A stretch of DNA of 64,000 nt from Paenibacillus xylanexedens (GTDB taxonomy: Bacteria; Bacillota; Bacilli; Paenibacillales; Paenibacillaceae), in assembly GCF_007680605.1 (NCBI RefSeq), contig NZ_VEIO01000001.1, positions 372,001 to 436,000 on the forward strand, in the 5' to 3' direction. Under the pieces are notes generated by a model. That model was not told the DNA's origin and searched no databases. It saw only the letters and a list, made by a program, of their open reading frames with translations. The position numbers and the translations under genes are program-made. Below are positions 20,646 through 28,309 of the stretch, piece by piece (position 1 is the first letter of the stretch; each line of letters opens with the position of its first letter).

Positions 20646-21767
20646 GTGCGTTTAGTACATATAAACTTATTGCAGCCTGGCATGAAGCTGGGGAAACGAA
20701 TTTTTAGTGAGGAAGGTCTGGTTTTACTCAGTGAGGATGTAGAACTGACGAGTCGGTTAATCGGACGGTTGAAAGATCTTGGGATTGGATATGTATATAT
20801 TCAGGATGCTGCCACAGAAGACATTATCGTGCCCGAAATGTTACAGGAAGAGACCAAGCGAAGAGCTCTTGTGGAGATCAAACAACAGTTTCAACATATG
20901 TCCGGCTTCAAAAGTAAAAACCAGATCACACATTTTGGTAAAGCGCTTAGTGGTGTAATGAACAGCATTCTTGAGGACATTGGTGGTCAAAAGGAAGCGA
21001 TGATCATGTTAATGGACATGAACTCCAGCGATTTTGACCTGTATACTCACTCACTGAATGTTTGTGTGTATACTCTTGTTCTCGGTGTGGCATCAGGTTA
21101 TACCCGTCAGCAACTCATGGAGATTGGTCTAGGCGCCCTGCTCCATGATATTGGAAAAACGCAGATTCCCTCCGATATTTTACATAAGCCTTCACGTCTG
21201 AGTGATGAGGAATACAAGATTATTCAACAGCATACCACGTACGGACATCGAATTCTCAAGGATGAACCAGGCATCCCTCTGCTCGCAGCACACTGTGCAC
21301 TGCAACATCATGAGCGAATTGATGGCAGTGGCTACCCATTTGGATTGAAAGGCAATGAAATCCATGAATATGCGAAGTGGATTGCTCTTGCCGATTCATA
21401 TGATGCCATGACGACCAACCGGGTCTATCGTCAAGCTTTATTGCCGCATCAAGCCGTAGAGGTATTGTATACAGGTTCTGGAACGCTTTATGAACAGTGG
21501 ATGCTTGAAAAGTTTAGGGATTGTGTAGCGATCTATCCCGTAGGTATATCCGTAAAACTGAGCACTGGAGAAGTTGGCGTTGTCGCTGCAATTCAACCCC
21601 GCGTGCCACAACGGCCATTGATTCGTGTGATCAAGGATGCAGAAGGACAGGTCCTTACAGCCCCCTACGAAATAAATCTTGCTACGAAGCTATCAGTCAT
21701 GATTACAGGGGTGGAGGGTGCGGAAGATTCTGCTACACTTATGAAGCATGAACAGCTGAATAGTTAA
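20646..21767 (+). CDS. HD-GYP domain cyclic-di-GMP phosphodiesterase
   Basis: 373 aa, a paralogue of the 17113-18159 product. The N-terminal domain (INLLQPGMKLGKRIFSEEG) is followed by HD-GYP with HDIGKTQIPSDILHKP, QHTTYGHRI, LQHHERIDGSGYPFGL and DSYDAMTTNRVYR intact. The C-terminal 70 residues form a small beta-rich extension shared with the paralogue. GTG start with GGAGAGG upstream. It follows the yunD-like gene closely, so a link between c-di-GMP turnover (to pGpG/GMP) and a nucleotidase is a possible reading (inference). Confidence 0.9.
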   Translation: MRLVHINLLQPGMKLGKRIFSEEGLVLLSEDVELTSRLIGRLKDLGIGYVYIQDAATEDIIVPEMLQEETKRRALVEIKQQFQHMSGFKSKNQITHFGKALSGVMNSILEDIGGQKEAMIMLMDMNSSDFDLYTHSLNVCVYTLVLGVASGYTRQQLMEIGLGALLHDIGKTQIPSDILHKPSRLSDEEYKIIQQHTTYGHRILKDEPGIPLLAAHCALQHHERIDGSGYPFGLKGNEIHEYAKWIALADSYDAMTTNRVYRQALLPHQAVEVLYTGSGTLYEQWMLEKFRDCVAIYPVGISVKLSTGEVGVVAAIQPRVPQRPLIRVIKDAEGQVLTAPYEINLATKLSVMITGVEGAEDSATLMKHEQLNS

Positions 21768-21992
21768 GCTAGCGAAGTTATAGAGCAGGCGCTCAGGTGG
21801 TCATATCGGGAAAGTGAAGCCAGGTTAATTTCCGATGATTCATGAGCGTTTTTTGTCATGTAATGGTCAGGGTTTGGCTGTGCAGGAAGATTCATAATTG
21901 TGCTATGATAAAAGATAACTCCCAAAAAAGTAATCTCGGATATGATGTAAATAAAACTTTTTAGGTTAATAAAAGGAATAAGGTGAAGAACA

Positions 21993-23129
21993 ATGACCAT
22001 GCTAAACTCAGGATCGGTACAACCGATGCCATTATCGCCAACGAATGATCCGTGGGATCCGATTGGCTCTCTGCGTGCATATGGCCGGCATGTGCTGACC
22101 AGTGTAGAAATGACAGTGACACATCTATGCAATATGCGATGTGAGCATTGTGCCGTAGGGGATATGCTTACGATGCAAGAGGCACCTGCACTGCCACTCT
22201 CACTCATGTTGAAACGACTTGATGAGGTGGAGCACCTGCAGACTATCAGTCTGACAGGCGGTGAACCCAGCTTTAGCCAAAAGACGGTGGACGAGATGAT
22301 CATTCCTCTGCTTAAATATGCGAAGGAACGCGGAATTCGCTCCCAGATCAATTCCAATCTGACACTGGATATCAGCCGTTATGAAAAACTTCTCCCGTAT
22401 CTGGATGTGATGCACATCTCCTTCAATTATTTGAATGCAGATGATTTCCATCAGGTGGGATTCGCCAACAGCGGTAGACCGGTAAAACGTGAAGTAGCCG
22501 TGAAAATGTATGAAAAGATGATGGAGAACTCTCGCAAGCTAAGTGAGGCCGGAATGTTTATTTCCGCTGAGTCGATGATTAATTATCGTACGCATGATAA
22601 GCTGGACGGCATTCACCAGTTGATTCGGGAAATGGGCTGTGTACGGCACGAAGTGCATCCGATGTACAACTCTAATTTTGCATCCTCTCTTCCAGTGTTA
22701 TCGCTGGATCACATGAGGAATGCCATTCATCGCTTGCTTGATGTGCGCGACAAAGACATGTGGATGCTTTTCGGAACACTGCCGTTCTTTGCATGCAGTG
22801 CAGCTGAGCAGGATCGTGAACTGATTAATCGCTTGTACAGCGAACCGAATGTAACGGTTCGTAATGATCCGGACGGGCGCAACCGTGTTAACGTCAACAT
22901 GTTTACAGGCAACGTGTACGTGACTGATTTCGCGGATATTCCTGCATTCGGCAACATCCATGACCGAAAACTGGATGACGTATTCCACGAATGGTCTGCG
23001 GAGCATCCGCTTAATCAGACGGTAAACTGCCATTGTGATGCTGCGTCCTGTTGCGGGCCAAATCTGCTTGTGGCCGATATGTATTATAAAGGCGTGGACT
23101 TCAAATCAAGAAAAGCTATTTTACGCTAA
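21993..23129 (+). CDS. yfkAB: radical SAM protein, CxCxxxxC type (YfkAB)
   Basis: 378 aa. The radical-SAM cluster motif is C46, C50 and C53 in THLCNMRCEHC. LTGGEPSFS follows at the usual distance. The C-terminus has the CHCDAASCC motif that names the YfkAB group and may hold a second cluster. The partner substrate of the family is unknown. Start ATG 21993 with AAGGTGAAG upstream. The mpfA-like gene follows after 46 bases with no terminator, so the two may form an operon. Confidence 0.88.
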   Translation: MTMLNSGSVQPMPLSPTNDPWDPIGSLRAYGRHVLTSVEMTVTHLCNMRCEHCAVGDMLTMQEAPALPLSLMLKRLDEVEHLQTISLTGGEPSFSQKTVDEMIIPLLKYAKERGIRSQINSNLTLDISRYEKLLPYLDVMHISFNYLNADDFHQVGFANSGRPVKREVAVKMYEKMMENSRKLSEAGMFISAESMINYRTHDKLDGIHQLIREMGCVRHEVHPMYNSNFASSLPVLSLDHMRNAIHRLLDVRDKDMWMLFGTLPFFACSAAEQDRELINRLYSEPNVTVRNDPDGRNRVNVNMFTGNVYVTDFADIPAFGNIHDRKLDDVFHEWSAEHPLNQTVNCHCDAASCCGPNLLVADMYYKGVDFKSRKAILR

Positions 23130-23175
23130 TATTCCAGGTGCATTCCTGAAATAGACAGAGAAGGGGAGTTACATC

Positions 23176-24522
23176 TTGGGCATTCATACCGAATTTCATC
23201 TTGGACAGCTGGTATTTAATCTGGTCTGTGTCTTTTTGCTCGTATTTTTGAATGGTGTATTTGTCGCGGCAGAGTTCTCTCTCGTCAAAGTAAGACAGAC
23301 ACGCCTGACACAATTGCAGAGTGAGGGAAACCGTCTGGCTGGTTATGCCCTGAAGGTGAACGGTAAACTGGATGCCTATCTGTCGGCAACGCAGTTCGGG
23401 ATTACACTGACATCTCTCGGACTGGGTTGGCTGGGGGAACCTGCAATCTCCAAACTGCTTGTGGAACCGCTGATGTTTAAGCTTGGCGTTTCCGATACAA
23501 GCTTGATTACAACGGTATCCGTCATTATCGGTTTCTGTATCATCACGTTTCTGCACATTGTACTTGGTGAGCTGGCTCCTAAATCGCTGGCAATTCAAAA
23601 AACAGATGGAGTGGCGTTGCTTTTATCGGCACCGTTATTACTATTTTATAAAATTTTCTTCCCGTTTATCTGGATTCTTAACGCATCAGCGAATGCTTTA
23701 TTACGTCTGGCTGGTATTGAACCCGCGAGTGAAAGCGAGGCCCATTCGGAAGATGAGCTTCGCATCCTGATGAAACAGAGTGCCAAAAGCGGGGTCATCG
23801 ACAAGGATGAGATCAAGCTGATGGATAATATCTTTGATTTCTCTGACATGCTGGCTCGTGAAGTTATGTTGCCTCGTACAGATATGGACTGTTTGTATAC
23901 CCATCTGTCACTGGAGGAAAATCTAAAGATCATCAACGCAACGAAGCATTCCCGTTACCCGGTTGCAGTAGAAGATAAGGACGAGATTATCGGATTTATT
24001 CATATTACGGACTTGCTTCTGGCAGAACCGGAGCAACAACAGGATCTGGCTTCAATGGTACGTCCGATTCTGAACGTGCCCGAGTCTATGGAGATTAGCC
24101 ATGTATTACGTTTAATGCAGAAAAAGCACTCCCAGATGACGCTTGTAGTCGACGAATACGGGGGGACAGCAGGATTGCTGACGGCTGAAGAGATTTTGGA
24201 AGAGATCGTTGGGGATCTGTATGATGAATTCGAGGATGAGCGGCCGCATATGGAACGAATCGGTGAGGCTTTTTCGATCGATGGACGTTCGTTGATTGAG
24301 GAAGTTCATGAATGGACCGGAGCGATCATCGAGGATGAAGAGGTGGATACGATTGGCGGCTGGCTATTCAAAGAACTGGAAGGCAGTCCGGCCAAGGGAA
24401 AAACACGTGAGCGAAACGGCTATGTCTTCGAAGTCGAAGAGTCTACACGTTTACGAATTAACCGGGTCAAAGTGTACAAGCAAGTGAAAGAACAAGATGA
24501 ATCTATCGAAGAGGATCAGTGA
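23176..24522 (+). CDS. CNNM/CorC-type membrane protein, hemolysin C family
   Basis: 448 aa. N-terminal DUF21 domain with about four membrane segments ([20 protein letters not shown] at the start; [19 protein letters not shown] in the loop). Then a CBS pair ([42 protein letters not shown]) and a C-terminal CorC_HlyC domain. Family members such as Bacillus MpfA (YhdP) are linked to magnesium efflux; others are called hemolysins without proof. TTG start 23176 with GGGGAG seven bases upstream. Confidence 0.9.
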   Translation: MGIHTEFHLGQLVFNLVCVFLLVFLNGVFVAAEFSLVKVRQTRLTQLQSEGNRLAGYALKVNGKLDAYLSATQFGITLTSLGLGWLGEPAISKLLVEPLMFKLGVSDTSLITTVSVIIGFCIITFLHIVLGELAPKSLAIQKTDGVALLLSAPLLLFYKIFFPFIWILNASANALLRLAGIEPASESEAHSEDELRILMKQSAKSGVIDKDEIKLMDNIFDFSDMLAREVMLPRTDMDCLYTHLSLEENLKIINATKHSRYPVAVEDKDEIIGFIHITDLLLAEPEQQQDLASMVRPILNVPESMEISHVLRLMQKKHSQMTLVVDEYGGTAGLLTAEEILEEIVGDLYDEFEDERPHMERIGEAFSIDGRSLIEEVHEWTGAIIEDEEVDTIGGWLFKELEGSPAKGKTRERNGYVFEVEESTRLRINRVKVYKQVKEQDESIEEDQ

Positions 24523-24586
24523 TTTTCTGTTGTCTCAGGATGATGATCGACGTGAAAAATAGCGAATAAGCAAGACCTTTAAGCAG

Positions 24587-24630
24587 GACCTTTGAAGTGG
24601 TGGTATGACACCTTTCAAAGGTCTTTTTTG
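24587..24630 (+). terminator. terminator after CNNM/CorC gene
   Basis: A 10-bp stem (24587-24596 with 24614-24623), with additional pairing in the loop, followed by TTTTTT. Confidence 0.88.
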
Positions 24631-24815
24631 CATGGCAGGAATAAGCGTAAGCTTGGGCTAGAATGGCAAAATCCTTGTTTTAGTTTCCGTAAAAAGGGAT
24701 TATCTTGATCATCTCGACATATTGTTATAAGGACAGGAAATGATGGGGATGTATTGTATGCCTTATGAAGCAATACCGGAATACATGTAATTGCATGATA
24801 AAGGAGGCGTTTCGA

Positions 24816-25085
24816 TTGAAAGATCCTCTGAAAGATCCTCAGGTTCGGGCTTATGTTCCTTTTGTGGGTCCATTTGATCCGTGTAAACCTCTAGGTATTC
24901 GTACGTATCTGGTTCCGCCGCAACTATTTATTCCTTTTCAACCGATGGGCTGGCCACAATACAGTCCGGCTGAAGCTTTAAGAATCGGCACATTGTGGCC
25001 AGCACTATACAGTCCGTATACCTCGAAAAAAACGAAGGAAAGGGCGGTGGTGAACGATGGAGAAGGAACAGCCGAAAGCCTGTGA
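24816..25085 (+). CDS. cotJA: spore coat protein CotJA
   Basis: 89 aa. Proline-rich core YVPFVGPFDPCKPLGIRTYL then VPPQLFIPFQPMGWPQYSP, matching CotJA. The frame opens at 24765, but AAGGAGG at 24801-24807 is eight bases before TTG 24816, and that start removes a Cys-containing lead absent from the family. First gene of cotJABC, which in Bacillus is made in the mother cell and joins the inner coat. The end overlaps cotJB by 29 bases. Confidence 0.9.
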   Translation: MKDPLKDPQVRAYVPFVGPFDPCKPLGIRTYLVPPQLFIPFQPMGWPQYSPAEALRIGTLWPALYSPYTSKKTKERAVVNDGEGTAESL

Positions 25086-25332
25086 CGCCAAATATTACGA
25101 ACTGCTGGAGGAACTACAGGCACTGGATTTTGTCTTGGTTGAGCTGAATCTGTATCTGGATACGCATCCGGGAGATTTTCAAAGTATCGAACAGTATAAC
25201 AAATTCAGCCAGGAACGGATGCGCGTTGCGCATGAGTTTCAGCAGTTATATGGTCCGCTGACGAACTTTGGTCATGCCTTTTCCAAATATCCGTGGGAGT
25301 GGTCCCAGACACCTTGGCCTTGGCAAGTATAA
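25057..25332 (+). CDS. cotJB: spore coat protein CotJB
   Basis: 91 aa. The block YELLEELQALDFVLVELNLY followed by LDTHPGD and a PWPW-rich tail is the CotJB signature. It overlaps cotJA, indicating translational coupling. Known role: supports CotJC incorporation in the spore coat. Confidence 0.92.
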   Translation: MEKEQPKACDAKYYELLEELQALDFVLVELNLYLDTHPGDFQSIEQYNKFSQERMRVAHEFQQLYGPLTNFGHAFSKYPWEWSQTPWPWQV

Positions 25333-25354
25333 AATCGAAGGAGGCGTCCTGTGC

Positions 25355-25924
25355 ATGTGGGTGTATGAAAAAAAATTGCAATATCCGGTTCGGGTGAGTA
25401 AATGTGATCCTCATATGGCGAAGCTACTGATGGAACAATATGGCGGTGCGGATGGAGAACTCGCGGCAGCCCTGCGATACCTGAATCAGCGTTATACCAT
25501 TCCCGATAAAATTATCGGTCTATTGAACGACATTGCGACGGAGGAATTTTCCCACCTGGAGATGATTGCGACGATGATTTACAAGCTCACCAAGGATGCC
25601 ACGATTGAGCAACTGGAGCTGGCCGGATTGGATGCTCATTATGCAGCTCATGATAAGGCCCTCTTTTACAACAATGCCGCGGGAGTACCTTTCACGGCCA
25701 CGTATATTCAAGCGAAGGGTGATCCCATCGCCGACTTGTACGAGGATATCGCAGCCGAAGAGAAAGCTCGGGCTACATATCAATGGTTAATTGATTTAAC
25801 CGACGACGTGGACTTACAGGACAGTCTGAAATTTTTGCGGGAACGCGAGATTGTGCACTCCCTGCGGTTCCGGGAGGCCGTTGAAATTCTGAAGGATGAC
25901 CGGGAGACCAAGAAAATATTTTGA
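25355..25924 (+). CDS. cotJC: spore coat protein CotJC, manganese-catalase-like
   Basis: 189 aa. Ferritin-like four-helix protein of the Mn-catalase family. Metal-ligand motifs are visible: YGGADGELAAALRYLNQRY, then ATEEFSHLEMIATMIY, the EEKARATYQWL segment and a late EREIVHSLRF. The frame is open from 25268, but AAGGAGG at 25338-25344 supports ATG 25355 (start WVYEKKLQYPV). Catalase activity is plausible for the family but not certain for coat homologues. Confidence 0.93.
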   Translation: MWVYEKKLQYPVRVSKCDPHMAKLLMEQYGGADGELAAALRYLNQRYTIPDKIIGLLNDIATEEFSHLEMIATMIYKLTKDATIEQLELAGLDAHYAAHDKALFYNNAAGVPFTATYIQAKGDPIADLYEDIAAEEKARATYQWLIDLTDDVDLQDSLKFLREREIVHSLRFREAVEILKDDRETKKIF

Positions 25925-25957
25925 CGATGAGCCAGGCAAATATGTAGCGAAAGATAT

Positions 25958-25991
25958 AAAGGCAGTCCAGGTGGGTGGGCTGCCTTTTATG
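25958..25991 (+). terminator. cotJABC terminator
   Basis: An 8-bp core stem AAAGGCAG / CTGCCTTT (25958-25965 with 25980-25987) with wobble extension, followed by TTTTA. Confidence 0.75.
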
Positions 25992-26004
25992 TTTAGGTAC
26001 AATG

Positions 26005-26235
26005 ATATAAGTTGAACTTTTCTTTTACACTTTAACGGAGAGGACAGAAAAAACCTGGAAAAGCGAAGCGCTCGCCTGAAAGCTTTCTGAAAGAAAGCTA
26101 CATCGGAAGCCTACGCTTATCACTAGGATTTTTCCCTTTGGAAAAGGGAATTCAAAAAAATCTGGGGATAACAGCGATTGGAAGGTTCTTCTGTTATCGG
26201 AGTGGACTGTGTAAAATCTATAGTTCAACTTATAT
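26005..26235. mobile_element. MITE-like non-coding element with terminal inverted repeats
   Basis: Terminal inverted repeats: 14 bp perfect ATATAAGTTGAACT at 26005-26018 against 26222-26235, then 8 bp more (TTTTACAC at 26023-26030 against 26209-26216) after a 4- or 5-base mismatch. The 231-bp interior has no credible gene but carries smaller hairpins, including GATAACAG / CTGTTATC (about 26166-26198) and a GGAAAAGGG/CCCTTT(TCC) type one. I recall very similar sequences recurring in Paenibacillus genomes, but this is memory, not a search. No second copy lies in this window. It sits between the cotJ terminator and the converging KAS III gene. Confidence 0.65.
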
Positions 26236-26253
26236 TGATTGAAAAATAAGATC

Positions 26254-26297
26254 AAAAAAAGGACGATGAATGAAGGGTTGCTCCTCAAGGTCGTCCT
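26254..26297 (-). terminator. terminator of the KAS III operon
   Basis: On the minus strand, AGGACGA / TCGTCCT (26291-26297 with 26260-26266) closes a partly paired loop and is followed by a run of seven T. Confidence 0.75.
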
Positions 26298-26336
26298 GCA
26301 GATTGAACATATAAGTTTGAAGAAGTGCTTTTGCTC

Positions 26337-27329
26337 TTAGTATTCCACGACCATGGCAACATTTTGCCACCCGGCGCCAACGGTCCAGAACAACACTTTG
26401 TCACCGCGCTGCAGCTTTCCGGAGCTAATGGCTCGATGCATGGCTATAAACGGACTACTGGTCGAGGTATAACCAAATTCGTCGCCAATATATACAGCAA
26501 TGTCATCAGCAATCCCGATGTTTTCGGACACTGCACGAATGTTAGCAATGGACAGCTGAGAGAAACAGGCGGCTTTAATCTCATCCGGTGTGATTTCGTT
26601 CCGCGTTAGCAATGTTCGAATGGACTCAGAAGCCGCATCGACACAGATCGAATCGTCAAACGGTGTGAATTTTACATGGAAAGCTCCTGCATCAACACCC
26701 GTGCTTCCGAGCTTTGCGAGTCCTTCGGCTGGAAAGAGTGAATTTTGATATACACAGGTATCTGTCTGATAGATCGAATCAATAAAGCCAACGGCATGTT
26801 CATCCCGTTCTACAATTACGGCTGCGGCTGCATCTCCGAAATTTGCAAAATAAACCGGGTCATCCGGACTGGCATGAGGAGCTACGTAGTCTGAGCCGAT
26901 AATTAATGCCCGTTTGATCCTTGGATTACCAAGCATCTGCCGACTGACCTGTTCGAAAGCTGCGGTCATCCCTGCACAGTTGGCATTGCTATCAATACAG
27001 ATGGTGTGGGCTGCCCCGCGGATCAGATGATGAATCATTAAGGAATTCGTAGGGAAAATATATTCCGGTGTTTGGCTTGCATACGCAATCAAGTCAATAT
27101 CTTGTGCGGTTAACCCGGTTTTAGCGAGTAGCTTTCGGGTTGCCTCGAAGGCCATGGTCAGTGAGTTTTCGTCATGCCGATCAATTTTGTAACGTGACTC
27201 CCGCCCGAGTGCTTTTAACAAACCACGAATATCGACCCCTCTGGCATCAAAATGTTCAATATAAAAATCATTGTGCACCTTGGTTTCAGGGTGGTACATA
27301 TCGATATCTACAATACGAATTCCAGCCAT
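26337..27329 (-). CDS. KAS III (FabH)-like ketoacyl synthase with altered catalytic triad
   Basis: 330 aa thiolase-fold protein. C118 in DSNANCAGMTAA matches the FabH nucleophile, and GDAAAAVIVERD is the following conserved block. The position of the FabH His (in HQAN) reads SIAN, with S260. The Asn of YGNTS reads FGYTS, with Y287. It is therefore unlikely to do standard decarboxylative condensation; acyl transfer, or condensation with a different activated partner, fits better (inference). GAGGAGG precedes ATG 27329 by six bases, better than ATGs at 27335 and 27344. Last gene of a minus-strand set with a ThDP enzyme. Confidence 0.85.
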   Translation of the reverse strand: MAGIRIVDIDMYHPETKVHNDFYIEHFDARGVDIRGLLKALGRESRYKIDRHDENSLTMAFEATRKLLAKTGLTAQDIDLIAYASQTPEYIFPTNSLMIHHLIRGAAHTICIDSNANCAGMTAAFEQVSRQMLGNPRIKRALIIGSDYVAPHASPDDPVYFANFGDAAAAVIVERDEHAVGFIDSIYQTDTCVYQNSLFPAEGLAKLGSTGVDAGAFHVKFTPFDDSICVDAASESIRTLLTRNEITPDEIKAACFSQLSIANIRAVSENIGIADDIAVYIGDEFGYTSTSSPFIAMHRAISSGKLQRGDKVLFWTVGAGWQNVAMVVEY

Positions 27330-27391
27330 CGTCATCCTCCTCATAAGTGGAAAGGCAGAGCTGTCATTAAAGCATCATACAAACCAGGGAG

Positions 27392-27733
27392 CTACGCCGA
27401 AATAATTTCAAGATTGTCCAGCCCTACGGTCCGACCAAGTCTGGCCAGCTGCATTTTCAGAATGGCATTGTTCTCCAAGGTTAACACCACTTTTTTGTAT
27501 TCGTCCTTTTTGAACATGGCCAGGCATCCCTCCAGAAGAGGTACAATCTCAGGGGCAGTGACATTCAACTTTTTGCAGTCAATATCCAGGTTATATTCCT
27601 TGGTGTTAATGGAAGCAATCGTATCCTGATACGCCGAGATTGAACGAAGACCGTCCTCTTGAGAAAAAGAACCTTCCAATTCAATGTGCAACACCTTGTT
27701 TGAAGCATCCGTTTTTAGATTGAAATTTCCCAT
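27392..27733 (-). CDS. hypothetical protein, possibly STAS-like
   Basis: 113 aa, cytoplasmic. Alternating strands and helices (NKVLHIELEGSFSQEDGLRS, then YNLDIDCKKLNVTAPEIVPL, then KKVVLTLENNAILKMQL) are reminiscent of a STAS or anti-sigma-antagonist fold, but no phospho-Ser DSSG motif is present. I do not recognise the family with confidence. It lies 62 bases upstream of the KAS III-like gene on the same strand, which suggests a shared role. GGAGAG precedes ATG 27733. Confidence 0.65.
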   Translation of the reverse strand: MGNFNLKTDASNKVLHIELEGSFSQEDGLRSISAYQDTIASINTKEYNLDIDCKKLNVTAPEIVPLLEGCLAMFKKDEYKKVVLTLENNAILKMQLARLGRTVGLDNLEIISA

Positions 27734-27925
27734 TACGTGTTCTCTCTCCTTTGTAATATGAGTGAAAGCTATCCTCTATGGAATGAATGATGCAGTCCAT
27801 TAGACCCTAAAGCGAGCGGTACCAGGTGGTAAGGCTGGAAGGATAATTTACCCATATTATAAAGGTAATAATGTAAAAAGATCAATAAAAAGGTCGAATG
27901 ATGTATAAAAATGTAGAACGTTGAA

Positions 27926-28294
27926 TTACTGGATTTCCTCAAGCGTGGATAGTAATACATTAAATGCACTGATAATACGTGGAGCACCAACACACGGTGC
28001 CAGGTGAAGCAGAACTCCCTTAAGCTCCTCAACGGTAATACCCACACTTAAGGCCATGGCATAATGCACACCAAGCTGTTCGAATTGTCCCTGTGTAATT
28101 AACGACGAAATAATGGCGACTTCTTTCCACTGATCCGTAATGGTGGTTCGCTGAAAAATATCACCATATGCTGTTCCCATAATAAATTCGGACAGTTCGG
28201 GAAAATGCTCCTTAATCGGGGCAAGTGCCTTTGCACCAAACTCCCCGGAAAGCTTGGCAAAACGATCTAACCCTTGATTCACTTGTTCACTCAT
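27926..28294 (-). CDS. carboxymuconolactone decarboxylase-like protein
   Basis: 122 aa. AhpD-like helical fold: EVAIISSLITQGQFEQLGVHYAMALSVGITVEELKGVL is split by the conserved His, and the end CVGAPRIISAF parallels the family GxP motif. The redox CxxC of AhpD is absent, so it resembles the decarboxylase/isomerase branch. AGGAGG upstream fixes ATG 28294. It directly follows the ThDP gene by 15 bases, so the two are translated from one message. Confidence 0.85.
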   Translation of the reverse strand: MSEQVNQGLDRFAKLSGEFGAKALAPIKEHFPELSEFIMGTAYGDIFQRTTITDQWKEVAIISSLITQGQFEQLGVHYAMALSVGITVEELKGVLLHLAPCVGAPRIISAFNVLLSTLEEIQ

Positions 28295-28309
28295 GATTCG
28301 TGCCTCCTG

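Noticed and set aside
26025..26288. An 87-codon minus-strand frame inside the MITE-like element
   Set aside because: It lies within the inverted-repeat element, has no ribosome site and no recognisable motif; the non-coding reading fits better.
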